Shown here piece by piece: positions 17,947 through 25,302 of a stretch of DNA of 64,000 bases. Position 1 is the first letter of the stretch; each line of letters starts with the position of its first letter. This stretch comes from Nocardioides plantarum (GTDB lineage Bacteria; Actinomycetota; Actinomycetes; Propionibacteriales; Nocardioidaceae): contig NZ_VDMS01000001.1 in NCBI RefSeq assembly GCF_006346395.1, forward strand, positions 1,302,001-1,366,000. The letters are read 5' to 3'. The notes under the pieces are model-generated. The model did not search any database. It was not told where the DNA came from and worked only from the letters and a program-made list of their open reading frames with translations. The position numbers were made by a program, and so were the translations under genes.

Positions 17947-19212
17947 CTGACGCCGCTCGAGACGCTGCACCGCGACGAGTGGGGCCGGCTGCTGGCCCTG
18001 CTCGTCGCCCGGTTCCGACGTCTCGACCTGGCCGAGGACGCGCTGGCCGACGCCTTCGAGGCCGCCGCACGCCGGTGGCCCACCGACGGCCTGCCCGACA
18101 ACCCACCGGCGTGGCTGCTGACCGCCGCCCGGCGCCGTGTCCTGGACCGCCTGCGCGCCGAGGCCGTGGCCGCCCGGACGCTGCCGGCGCTGGCCGTCCA
18201 GGCTGACCTGGTCGAGGAGGCGACACGCGTGATGGCGGACGGCACACCCCCCGGCCGGGCCGGCCAGGCCGGCCAGGTCGGCCAGGCCGGCGCGGTCGAC
18301 GAGCGGCTGCGGCTGGTGCTGCTCTGCGCGCACCCGGCGCTGGCCCCCGAGGCAGCCGCGGCCCTGACGTTGCGGCTGGTCCTCGGCGTACCGACCGCCG
18401 ACATCGCCCGGCTCTTCCTGGTGCCGGTGGCGACCATGGCGGCCCGGCTGACCCGCGCCCGCAAGCGGCTGGCCGGCGAGTCGTTCGCGGTGCCGACCGG
18501 TGCCGCGCTGGTCGAGCGGCTCGACGGGGTCGCGGCGATCGCCTACCTCGCCTTCACCGCCGGCTACGCGCCGGGCTCGGGCGCCGACGTCGTCCGGACG
18601 GCCGAGGCCGGCGAGGCGGTGCGGCTGGTGCGGGTCGTGCGCGAGGTCGCACCGTCCGCGGCCCGCGCCGACCTCGACGCGCTGCTCGCACTGGTCCTGC
18701 TCCAGCACTCCCGGCGCGACGCACGGGTGCGCGACGGCGAGCTGGTGCTGCTGTCCGACCAGGACCGCACCCGCTGGCGGCACGACGAGATCGCCGAGGC
18801 GCTGGGGCTGCTCACCCCGCTCGTGGCGACGGGCGCGTCCACGCCCTACCTCCTGCAGGCGCTCATCGCGGCCGAGCACGCGGTCGCCGCCACGTCGGGC
18901 GACACCGACTGGACCCGCATCGCCGCCTGGTACGCCGAGCTCGAGGAGCTCACCGGCTCCCCGGTCGTGCGACTCAACCGGGCGGTGGCCGTCGCTGAGG
19001 CCGACGGCCCCGACGCCGGCCTCACCCTGCTCGCGGGGCTCGACCTGCCCGGCCACCGACTGCCCGGCGTCCGCGCCGAGCTGCTGCTGCGGGCCGGCCG
19101 TGCGGCCGAGGCCGTGACGTCGTACGACGCCGCACTGGCCACCTGTGACAACGCCGCCGAGGCCCGCCACCTGCGCGTCCGGCGGGCCGCGGCGACCGCG
19201 GTCGGCGGCTGA
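17947..19212 (+). CDS. ECF42-type RNA polymerase sigma factor (DUF6596), probable CTG start
   Basis: A 421-residue sigma factor with a long C-terminal extension. Region 2 reads LHRDEWGRLLALLVARFRRL...EDALADAFEAAARRW; region 4 reads TLRLVLGVPTADIARLFLV; the C-terminal DUF6596/TPR-like part spans about residues 175-421. No ATG, GTG or TTG in frame lies upstream of region 2; the first, GTG 18166, would remove region 2. The CTG at 17947 gives LTPLETLHRDEW, the normal family N-terminus, and GAGG at 17935-17938 is well placed as its ribosome site. A Gly-Gln-Ala repeat linker (about 18240-18300) joins regions 2 and 4. The extension is thought to regulate sigma activity in place of an anti-sigma factor. 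Confidence 0.82.
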   Translation: MTPLETLHRDEWGRLLALLVARFRRLDLAEDALADAFEAAARRWPTDGLPDNPPAWLLTAARRRVLDRLRAEAVAARTLPALAVQADLVEEATRVMADGTPPGRAGQAGQVGQAGAVDERLRLVLLCAHPALAPEAAAALTLRLVLGVPTADIARLFLVPVATMAARLTRARKRLAGESFAVPTGAALVERLDGVAAIAYLAFTAGYAPGSGADVVRTAEAGEAVRLVRVVREVAPSAARADLDALLALVLLQHSRRDARVRDGELVLLSDQDRTRWRHDEIAEALGLLTPLVATGASTPYLLQALIAAEHAVAATSGDTDWTRIAAWYAELEELTGSPVVRLNRAVAVAEADGPDAGLTLLAGLDLPGHRLPGVRAELLLRAGRAAEAVTSYDAALATCDNAAEARHLRVRRAAATAVGG

Positions 19213-19295
19213 AGGGCCGAGCAGCGCGCGTCCTCAGGACATCCTTCGGGCGCCCTCTGGGCGTCCTGCGGGTGAACGGAGGACCCATGGGCCCC

Positions 19296-19313
19296 GTCAC
19301 CCGGACGGGTGAC
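19296..19313. promoter_or_regulatory. Palindrome GTCACCCG-ga-CGGGTGAC
   Basis: Eight-base perfect arms around two bases, between the ECF42 gene and the secreted-protein gene, 83 bases before the latter's ATG. It shares the GTCACCCG half-site with 17543-17556. Either a shared operator or, less likely, a short terminator stem. Confidence 0.45.
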
Positions 19314-19395
19314 TGGCCAGTAACTTTTACCTTCGTCCGGTGATTTCTGTCATATGGTGCATGCTCCCCCTCCCCTCTCGCGAAGGCTGCTCCCC

Positions 19396-20685
19396 ATGCG
19401 ACTGGTTCATTTCCCCCTGTCCTCCCCGCTCCACAAGTCGCTCGCCCTGGTCGGTGCCGGAGCGCTGACGCTGCTCGCAGCGTCGCCCGGCATGGCCGCC
19501 GAGCCGGTCGCCCAGGCGACCGCCACCGGCCTGGTCCTCACGGTCGCCAGCACGCCGACCGACTCGGGCACCTACCGCGTGACCAACGACGGGACGTCGG
19601 AGAAGGCCAGCGGCGCCAACAGCCCGCGCATCACCGCGCTCGGCGGGCAGTCGGCCATCCAGGCCGGCACCCTCGCGCAGGACGCGTCCACCTCCGTCGT
19701 CGACGGCGCCGGACGCTCGGCCGCCTGTGCCGGTCTCGCGGGCGACGGCGCCTCCCTCGTCGAGGCGGGCGAGGGCTTCTGCCTCAGCCCCGACGACAAC
19801 GCCACGATCAACGCTGGCAGCGTCGACCTCAGCGGCCTCCAGATCGTCCAGTCCGACCTGCTCGCCGGTCTCGACACCCAGCTCCAGACCGCCCTCGCCC
19901 CGCTGCTCAACGCGGTGCTCCCGGCCCTGTCCGACGGGCTCGAGCAGGGCCTGACCGCACTCGGCGACCTCGACGTGTCCCTCGACCTCGGCGCCGTCCA
20001 GAGCCAGTGCTCGGCGGTCGTCGGCAGCGCCTACGGCGACAGCCAGCTCACCGACGCCGACCTCTCGGTCGAGGTCGCAGGCACCGACGTCACGCTCCTG
20101 GCCCTCCCGGTCAACCCGGCGCCCAACACCAAGGTCGTCACCGACACCGACCAGTTCGTCGACGCGGTCGTCGACGGCCTGCAGGTGCAGCTCTCGACCG
20201 CGCTCGACGGCGCGCTCGACCCGGTCACCCCGATCCTGCAGCAGCTCGAGGACGCGCTCAACGACAACATCCTCACCGCCCTGTCCGACCAGCTCGCGCC
20301 GATCGAGGACAACCTCCTCGACGTCACCCTCAACAAGCAGGTCCGCCCCACCGACGACAGCATCGAGGTCACCGCCCTCGACCTGCGCCTGCTGCCCGCC
20401 GCGGCACAGTTCGTCGACCTGCTCGACATCGAGATCGGCCGCACCACCTGCGGTCCCAGCGCACGGGTCGCGGTCGCCGCGCCGACCGACTCACCGAGCA
20501 CCACGCCGTCCGACGTCCCCACCCCCGCCGTGCCGACGTCGATCCCCGCTGGTGAGGACGCCGCGCCGCGCGCCACCGCCGACGGCTCGATCAACGGCCT
20601 GCTGGCCACCGGGGCCATCGTCCTGGTCGCCCTGCTGGCCACGGCCGGCGGCGTCGTCAGCTTCCGTCGCACGCTGCGGGGTTGA
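19396..20685 (+). CDS. Secreted surface protein with C-terminal LLATG sorting-like signal
   Basis: A 429-residue exported protein of unknown function. It has a signal peptide (about 1-34, cleavage near GMAAEP), a long Ala/Leu/Asp-rich body with repeated amphipathic LDTQLQTALAPLLNAVLPAL-like helices and three or four cysteines. The end has the three-part form of a sortase signal: LLATG (402-406), a hydrophobic stretch, then RRTLRG. The next gene, overlapping by four bases, is a sortase, so this is its probable substrate. LLATG departs from LPxTG, so covalent anchoring is inference. The start ATG 19396 is preceded by GAAGG; an earlier ATG at 19354 only adds a pre-signal stretch. Confidence 0.75.
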   Translation: MRLVHFPLSSPLHKSLALVGAGALTLLAASPGMAAEPVAQATATGLVLTVASTPTDSGTYRVTNDGTSEKASGANSPRITALGGQSAIQAGTLAQDASTSVVDGAGRSAACAGLAGDGASLVEAGEGFCLSPDDNATINAGSVDLSGLQIVQSDLLAGLDTQLQTALAPLLNAVLPALSDGLEQGLTALGDLDVSLDLGAVQSQCSAVVGSAYGDSQLTDADLSVEVAGTDVTLLALPVNPAPNTKVVTDTDQFVDAVVDGLQVQLSTALDGALDPVTPILQQLEDALNDNILTALSDQLAPIEDNLLDVTLNKQVRPTDDSIEVTALDLRLLPAAAQFVDLLDIEIGRTTCGPSARVAVAAPTDSPSTTPSDVPTPAVPTSIPAGEDAAPRATADGSINGLLATGAIVLVALLATAGGVVSFRRTLRG

Positions 20686-21392
20686 GCAACCCACTCGACA
20701 TCACCGGTGGCCGGGGCGCGAGCTCCGGCCGCCGGTGGCGTCAGCGCGCACTCCTGGTCCTGGTGCCCGTGCTGGTCGCGGTCGTGATCGTCGCCGCTGT
20801 GGTGCTCGGCGGTCGCGAGTCCGACCCGTCGACGCAGGGACCCGGGTCCGGCTCGGCGGCGGAGCAATCGAGCACCCCGACGCCGACCCCGACCGCGCCG
20901 CCCACCTCTCGGGCCACGCCGGCGCCGCCGACCAGGCTCATCGTCCGCTCGCTCGCCATCGACGCCCCGGTCGTCGACATCGACCTCGGGACCGACGCGG
21001 TCCTCGAGCCGCCGTCGGACCCCGACCTGGTCGGCTACTGGACCGGCAGCGCCAAGGTGGGCGCCACCCGGGGACGCACGGTGATCACCGGACACACCGT
21101 CCAGCGCGGCGACGGTGCCCTCGACCGCCTCCCCCGGATCAAGCGGGGCGCGACCGTCACGCTCGCCGACCGCACCGGAACCCACCGCTACCGCGTCACC
21201 GACAACCTCTACGTCACCTACAAGGACGTCGCCAAGCGCGCCCAGGAGATCTTCGGGCAGACCACGAAGGCGCCCGAGGGGGCTCCGCTGGTGCTGGTGA
21301 CGTGCACCGAGTTCAACGGCCGCTTCTACGAGGGCAACTCCATCGTCGTCGCCGAGCCGGTCGGCCCCGGCCGGGCCGACCCGGCCGCGTAG
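20682..21392 (+). CDS. Class F-type sortase
   Basis: A 236-residue transpeptidase that attaches surface proteins to the cell wall. One N-terminal membrane helix (about residues 22-43) is followed by a Thr/Pro linker and the sortase domain. The catalytic triad is visible: H138 in VITGHTV, C208 in LVLVTCTEF and R214 in NGRFYEGN. The start is TTG at 20682, overlapping the TGA of the secreted-protein gene, so the two are co-translated. Size and motif set fit the class F sortases of actinobacteria. Confidence 0.88.
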   Translation: MSNPLDITGGRGASSGRRWRQRALLVLVPVLVAVVIVAAVVLGGRESDPSTQGPGSGSAAEQSSTPTPTPTAPPTSRATPAPPTRLIVRSLAIDAPVVDIDLGTDAVLEPPSDPDLVGYWTGSAKVGATRGRTVITGHTVQRGDGALDRLPRIKRGATVTLADRTGTHRYRVTDNLYVTYKDVAKRAQEIFGQTTKAPEGAPLVLVTCTEFNGRFYEGNSIVVAEPVGPGRADPAA

Positions 21393-21472
21393 GGCGTCCG
21401 TCGAGACCTGCGCAGCGCCCTGTGGTCTCGAGCGACGTCTCGCCGGTCGAGGTATGGCGGCGTTCGGCTCGG

Positions 21473-21614
21473 GCGGTGAGTGAGCCACCGATCTGGTGCC
21501 CGAGCCGGGTCGGTTCGGTGGCTGACGCACCGCTGGCCCGGCGGCCTGGTTGAGCGGTGGGTGAGCCACCGTTTGCGGTCGATCTGACGCTCGGTTCGGT
21601 GGCTGACGCACCGC
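21473..21614. repeat. Two 61-bp imperfect hairpin repeats (units A and B)
   Basis: Units 21473-21533 and 21554-21614 each have an 18-base left arm GCGGTGxGTGAGCCACCG and a right arm CGGTGGCTGACGCACCGC that pair with two mismatches, around a loop of about 25 bases. The same unit occurs three times at 51287-51481. They fill most of the 316-base gap between the sortase gene and the SDR gene; the rest of the gap shows only a degenerate GGTCTCGAG/GGTCGAGG repeat at about 21405-21450. Confidence 0.8.
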
Positions 21615-21708
21615 TGACCCGGCCGGCGCCTCGACCGGATGACACCCAGACCGAGATCGAAGCCTCGACCGCGGGCTGGCGAGGCGCAGGCCTGGGAGGA
21701 TGCCGCCC

Positions 21709-22437
21709 ATGACACGACGTTTCGAGCACAAGCGGGTCCTGGTCACCGGTGCGTCCGGCGGCATCGGTGGGTCGACGGTCGAGCTGCTGGAGGCCGAGGG
21801 CGCGACCGTCGTGGGGCTCGACCTGGTCGCCGGCGAGGGCGTGCTCGGCTGCGACGTCAGCGACGCCGACTCGGTCGCCCACGCCGTCGGCGCGGCCGTG
21901 GAGACCCTCGGCGGGCTCGACGTGCTGGTCAACGTGGCGGGCGTCGACCGCTTCCGCCGCTTCGAGGACCTCGACGTCGCGACGTGGCAGCTCCACCTCG
22001 GCGTCAACCTCACCGGGCCGATGCTGATGAGCCACGCCGCACTCCCCCACCTGCGCGCCAGCCGCGGCAACATCGTCACCATCGCCTCGATCGCCGGGCT
22101 GCGCGCCCAGCCCTTCCAGGCGGCGTACTGCGCCTCGAAGGCCGGCGTGATCGCGCTGATGAAGTCGCTGGCCCTCGAGCTGGCGACCGACGGCATCCGG
22201 GTCAACACGATCTGCCCCGGCGGCGTCCAGACCGACCTGCCGACCCGGGCCGCCGCGGAGCACTCCGGGGCCGCCGGTGCCGCGATCGACTGGGACCTGC
22301 TGATGGAGACCTCGGGCGCCCGGTGGGGCTTCATGCCGCCGCGCGACATCGCCGACGCGGTGGCCTACCTGGCCTCCGACGCGGCGGCCTCGGTCAACGG
22401 CGCGGTGCTGTCGGTCGACCGCGGCACCGCCTGCTGA
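21709..22437 (+). CDS. Short-chain dehydrogenase/reductase
   Basis: A 242-residue classical SDR. The NAD(P)-binding TGASGGIG is at residues 13-20, NVAG follows, and the active site has S in IASIAG, Y140 and K144 (YCASK). The C-terminus carries the usual PGGVQTDL loop. The acidic residue in VVGLDL after the second strand suggests NAD rather than NADP (inference). The substrate is unknown. GGGAGGA at 21694-21700 lies eight bases before ATG 21709, so I prefer it to ATG 21700, which the ribosome site itself overlaps. Confidence 0.88.
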   Translation: MTRRFEHKRVLVTGASGGIGGSTVELLEAEGATVVGLDLVAGEGVLGCDVSDADSVAHAVGAAVETLGGLDVLVNVAGVDRFRRFEDLDVATWQLHLGVNLTGPMLMSHAALPHLRASRGNIVTIASIAGLRAQPFQAAYCASKAGVIALMKSLALELATDGIRVNTICPGGVQTDLPTRAAAEHSGAAGAAIDWDLLMETSGARWGFMPPRDIADAVAYLASDAAASVNGAVLSVDRGTAC

Positions 22438-22547
22438 TCGACACCGCCCGGGGGCGTGGTGACGTGGGACACTGCAGCGGTCCCCGTGCTCCCCGGGGGT
22501 GAGGGGACGACCCCGCGGTCTCCCACACCGATCCAGTGAGGTCTCCG

Positions 22548-23195
22548 ATGGCTGCCGACACCCCGCGCCCCTCGTCCTTCGACGCCGCTCTGTCCGCACT
22601 CACCACGGCCCTGCTCATCGTGTCGGTGGCCGGCGTCGGGTGGGGCGTCGTCGCCCCGAAGTCCGACGGCCCGCAGGCCGCTCCCCGGGCCACCCCGAGC
22701 CAGCCCGTGCGCCTGCGGGTCCCCTCCCTCGGCATCTCGGCCGAGGTGGTGCCGATCAAGCTGGGCTCCGACGCGGTGCTCGAGCCGCCCGAGGACGCCG
22801 ACACGGTGGGCTGGTGGAACGGCAGCGCGCTGCCCGGCGCGCGGACCGGCCGGGTCGTCATCACCGGCCACACGCTCAGCCACGGCAAGGGCGCGCTCGA
22901 CGACCTGGTCAAGCTGCGCAAGGGCGGGATCCTGCTCAGCACCGGCACCGGGACCCGGCGCTACCAGGTGACCGACCGGCTGGTCGTCGACTACGCGACC
23001 GTGGCCGAGCGGGCCCGCACCCTGTTCGGGCAGAAGGACCGGGCGCCCGACGGCGCCCGACTGATCCTGGTGACCTGCACCGACTACAACGGCCGCGTCT
23101 ACGAGAGCAACGTCATCATCGTCGCCAAGCAGGTGCCCGACCGGCCCGCCGACCAGCGGGCGGGCGCGACTAGCCGCCGGCGACCGCCGGGATGA
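22548..23195 (+). CDS. Second class F-type sortase
   Basis: A 215-residue sortase with a short N-terminal membrane helix (about 15-36). Triad: H108 (VITGHTL), C177 (LILVTCTDY), R183 (NGRVYESN). It is about half identical by eye to the sortase at 20682, from which it is separated by the SDR gene. GTGAGG at 22536-22541 acts as ribosome site for ATG 22548. No sorting-signal protein lies beside it, so its substrate is elsewhere or shared. Its last nine codons overlap the end of the convergent cysO gene. Confidence 0.86.
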   Translation: MAADTPRPSSFDAALSALTTALLIVSVAGVGWGVVAPKSDGPQAAPRATPSQPVRLRVPSLGISAEVVPIKLGSDAVLEPPEDADTVGWWNGSALPGARTGRVVITGHTLSHGKGALDDLVKLRKGGILLSTGTGTRRYQVTDRLVVDYATVAERARTLFGQKDRAPDGARLILVTCTDYNGRVYESNVIIVAKQVPDRPADQRAGATSRRRPPG

Positions 23196-23445
23196 CCGAG
23201 ACCTGGGTGCCGTCCGGCGTCGGCGTTGCCAGGTCGTCGAGGAACCGCACGTCGTCGTTGCCGACGTAGACGTTGACGAACCGCCGCAGCTTGCCGTCGT
23301 CGTCGAGGATCCGCGCGCGGATGCCGGCGTACGACGCCTCGAGGCTGTCGAGCACCTCGGCGAGGGTCGTGCCGTCGGCACTGACCTCCGACTGCCCGTC
23401 GGTGTAGGTGCGCAGGATGGTCGGGACGCGGACGGAGACGCTCAC
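23170..23445 (-). CDS. cysO: CysO-like sulfur carrier protein (MoaD/ThiS family)
   Basis: A 91-residue ubiquitin-fold sulfur carrier ending in the diagnostic Gly-Gly (VIPAVAGG), where a thiocarboxylate is formed. The pattern VRVPTILRTYTDGQ, LRRFVNVYVGNDDVRFLDDLATP is close to what I recall of mycobacterial CysO. In mycobacteria CysO works with CysM and the Mec protease; here neither is adjacent. Instead it lies 42 bases after a threonine-synthase-family gene under a SAM riboswitch, so it may donate sulfur to that enzyme. The GTG start (23443-23445) has AAGGA seven bases before it. A GGTCGAGC-ctg-TCGAGACC repeat (23468-23486) sits in the gap between the two genes. Confidence 0.85.
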   Translation of the reverse strand: MSVSVRVPTILRTYTDGQSEVSADGTTLAEVLDSLEASYAGIRARILDDDGKLRRFVNVYVGNDDVRFLDDLATPTPDGTQVSVIPAVAGG

Positions 23446-23487
23446 GGTGGTTCCTTCTGTGGTCGGTGGTCGAGCCTGTCGAGACCG

Positions 23488-24819
23488 TCAGGCGCCCAGG
23501 CCGGTGGCCTGGAAGGCGGCGTACGACGGCTCGATGGTCGCGGCGGCCGAGACCCGGTCGGACACGGAGTCGAGGGTCTTCAGCCCGTGGCCGGTGTTGA
23601 TGACCACCGTCTCGAGCGAGGTGTCGAGCTGGCCGCTCTCGACGAGCTTCTTGAGCACACCGACCGTGGTGCCGCCGGCGGTCTCGGTGAAGATGCCCTC
23701 GGTACGGGCCAGCAGGACGATGCCGTCACGGACCTCGTCGTCGGTGATGTCCTCGACGGCGCCGCCGGTCTCGCGGCAGATGTCGAGCACGTAGATGCCG
23801 TCGGCCGGGTTGCCGATGGCCAGGCTCTTGGCGATGGTGTCGGGCTTGACCGGGCGGATGGCGTCGGTGCCGGCCTTGTAGGCGACCGAGACCGGCGAGC
23901 AGCCGGAGGCCTGGGCGCCGAAGACCTTGTAGGGCTTGTCCTCGACCAGGCCGAGCTTGATCAGCTCCTGGAAGGACTTGTGCACCTTGGTCAGCTGGGA
24001 GCCGGAGGCGACCGGGATGACGATCTGGTCGGGCAGTCGCCAGCCGAGCTGCTCGGCGATCTCGTAGCCCAGCGTCTTGGAGCCCTCGGCGTAGTAGGGG
24101 CGGACGTTGACGTTGACGAACGCCCATCCCTCCTCCTCGCCGGCGATCTCGGAGGCGAGCTTGTTGACGTCGTCGTAGTTGCCGTTCACGGCGACCAGCG
24201 AGTCGGTGAAGATCGCGGAGTTGACCTGCTTGGGGTGCTCGAGGTTGCTCGGGATGAACACCACCGTCTTGATGCCGGCGCGGGCGCCGGCCGCGGCCAC
24301 CGCGTTGGCGAGGTTGCCGGTCGAGGGGCAGGCGAAGACCTTGGCGTCGAGCTCGATCGCGGCGCTCAGGGCGCAGGCGACGACGCGGTCCTTGAAGGAG
24401 TTGGTGGGGTTGGTCGAGTCGTCCTTGACCCACAGGTGGTCGATGCCGAGCTCGGCGCCGAGGTTGTGGGCCCGGAGCAGACGGGTGAAGCCCGGCTCGG
24501 TGTTGCGGCTGGTCTCGATGTCGTCGGGCACCGGCAGCAGCGCCTTGTAGCGCCAGATGTTGCGCGGGCCGGCCTCGATCTCCTCGCGGGTCACCGCCGG
24601 GAAGGCGTAGGCCACCTCGAGCGGGCCGAAACACTCCGGACAGGCGTAGAACGGGCCGAGCGTGACCTGGTGCTGGCACTCACGACACTGGAGGTGCGTG
24701 GCGTTGCCGAAGGCGCCCTCGCGAGGCGTGTGCTTCGCGGGCTCCGCGTGCAGCTCGGCGCCGGTGGCGTTGTCGGTGTCGGTGTCGCTGGGGATGGCGT
24801 CCTGCGTGACGGTGCTCAT
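23488..24819 (-). CDS. thrC: Threonine synthase family PLP enzyme under SAM riboswitch control
   Basis: A 443-residue fold-type II PLP enzyme of the threonine synthase family. The N-terminus holds a zinc ribbon (C45, C48, C60, C63), the PLP lysine is K143 in TNSFKDR, and the phosphate-binding loop is PVASGSQLTK. By family it converts O-phosphohomoserine to threonine. Two facts argue for another product: a SAM-I riboswitch covers its leader, and a CysO-like sulfur carrier is the next gene. A homocysteine synthase using O-phosphohomoserine and carrier-bound sulfide would explain both (inference). The zinc-ribbon form is also longer than the usual actinobacterial ThrC of about 360 residues. The ribosome site AAGGAGG directly follows the riboswitch stem. 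Confidence 0.88.
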   Translation of the reverse strand: MSTVTQDAIPSDTDTDNATGAELHAEPAKHTPREGAFGNATHLQCRECQHQVTLGPFYACPECFGPLEVAYAFPAVTREEIEAGPRNIWRYKALLPVPDDIETSRNTEPGFTRLLRAHNLGAELGIDHLWVKDDSTNPTNSFKDRVVACALSAAIELDAKVFACPSTGNLANAVAAAGARAGIKTVVFIPSNLEHPKQVNSAIFTDSLVAVNGNYDDVNKLASEIAGEEEGWAFVNVNVRPYYAEGSKTLGYEIAEQLGWRLPDQIVIPVASGSQLTKVHKSFQELIKLGLVEDKPYKVFGAQASGCSPVSVAYKAGTDAIRPVKPDTIAKSLAIGNPADGIYVLDICRETGGAVEDITDDEVRDGIVLLARTEGIFTETAGGTTVGVLKKLVESGQLDTSLETVVINTGHGLKTLDSVSDRVSAAATIEPSYAAFQATGLGA

Positions 24820-24830
24820 GCGTCCTCCTT

Positions 24831-24970
24831 CTCATCTTCCCCGGGGCGACCGTCGCACCCGGGCGGAATTAGCACCGTTTCCGCGATCCGTTCCGGAGTT
24901 GTCCGGAGGCGGAGGTTCGCGGCGGTTGCCGGGACTTCACTGGGCCGTTCCCTCAGTCCCTCTTGATGAG
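24831..24970 (-). promoter_or_regulatory. SAM-I (S-box) riboswitch
   Basis: On the minus strand the P1 stem CUCAUC (24970-24965) pairs with GAUGAG (24836-24831). The conserved core follows in order: AAGAG, then CUGAGGGAACGGCCC, UGAAGUCCCGGCAACC, a P3 hairpin, then GGUGCUAAUUCC and AAGAUGAG. These match the S-box consensus nearly base for base. The aptamer ends 11 bases before the thrC ATG, with AAGGAGG immediately after P1, so ligand binding probably limits ribosome access rather than forming a terminator. No other gene intervenes. Confidence 0.93.
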
Positions 24971-25007
24971 CTGTCTCCGACTGTACGACGTCGCGTCTCA
25001 GCATGCG

Positions 25008-25244
25008 TCATCGCGTCCCGCCATCTGGACCGATCCCGGCCTGGACGCGGAGCACGACCGGGCGGTCGTCCGCGTGGTGCCAGAGCTCGACCCGGTGCGT
25101 CAGCCGGGGCGGGCCGAGCGCCACCACGACCGTCCCGTCGCCGACCGTCGCGTCGAGCGGGACGGCGGCCAGGCCGGCCCCGCCCGCGACCAGGGCGGCC
25201 ACGGTGGCGGCGTCGGTGCCGTCGTACGCCGGCCCGCGGCGCAC
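25008..25244 (-). pseudogene. LysR-type regulator C-terminal remnant
   Basis: A 78-codon fragment resembling the end of a LysR substrate-binding domain: DAATVAALVAGGAGLAAVPL followed by PRLTHRVELWHHAD. No helix-turn-helix or dimer domain lies upstream on this strand; the preceding 60 bases lead into the MerR gene. It looks like the stump of a deleted regulator. The stretch 24971-25007 holds nothing else I recognise. Confidence 0.5.
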
Positions 25245-25302
25245 CTCAACGGGGCCAGCGGGCTGGGCGACTGGCCCGAGGGACGGGCGCTGCTCGACTC
25301 GC

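Noticed and set aside
18166..19212. ECF42 sigma factor starting at GTG 18166
   Set aside because: Would lack sigma region 2, which is encoded in frame immediately upstream.
24831..24970. Threonine attenuator or T-box in the thrC leader
   Set aside because: No leader peptide rich in Thr/Ile codons and no T-box sequence; all conserved S-box blocks are present instead.
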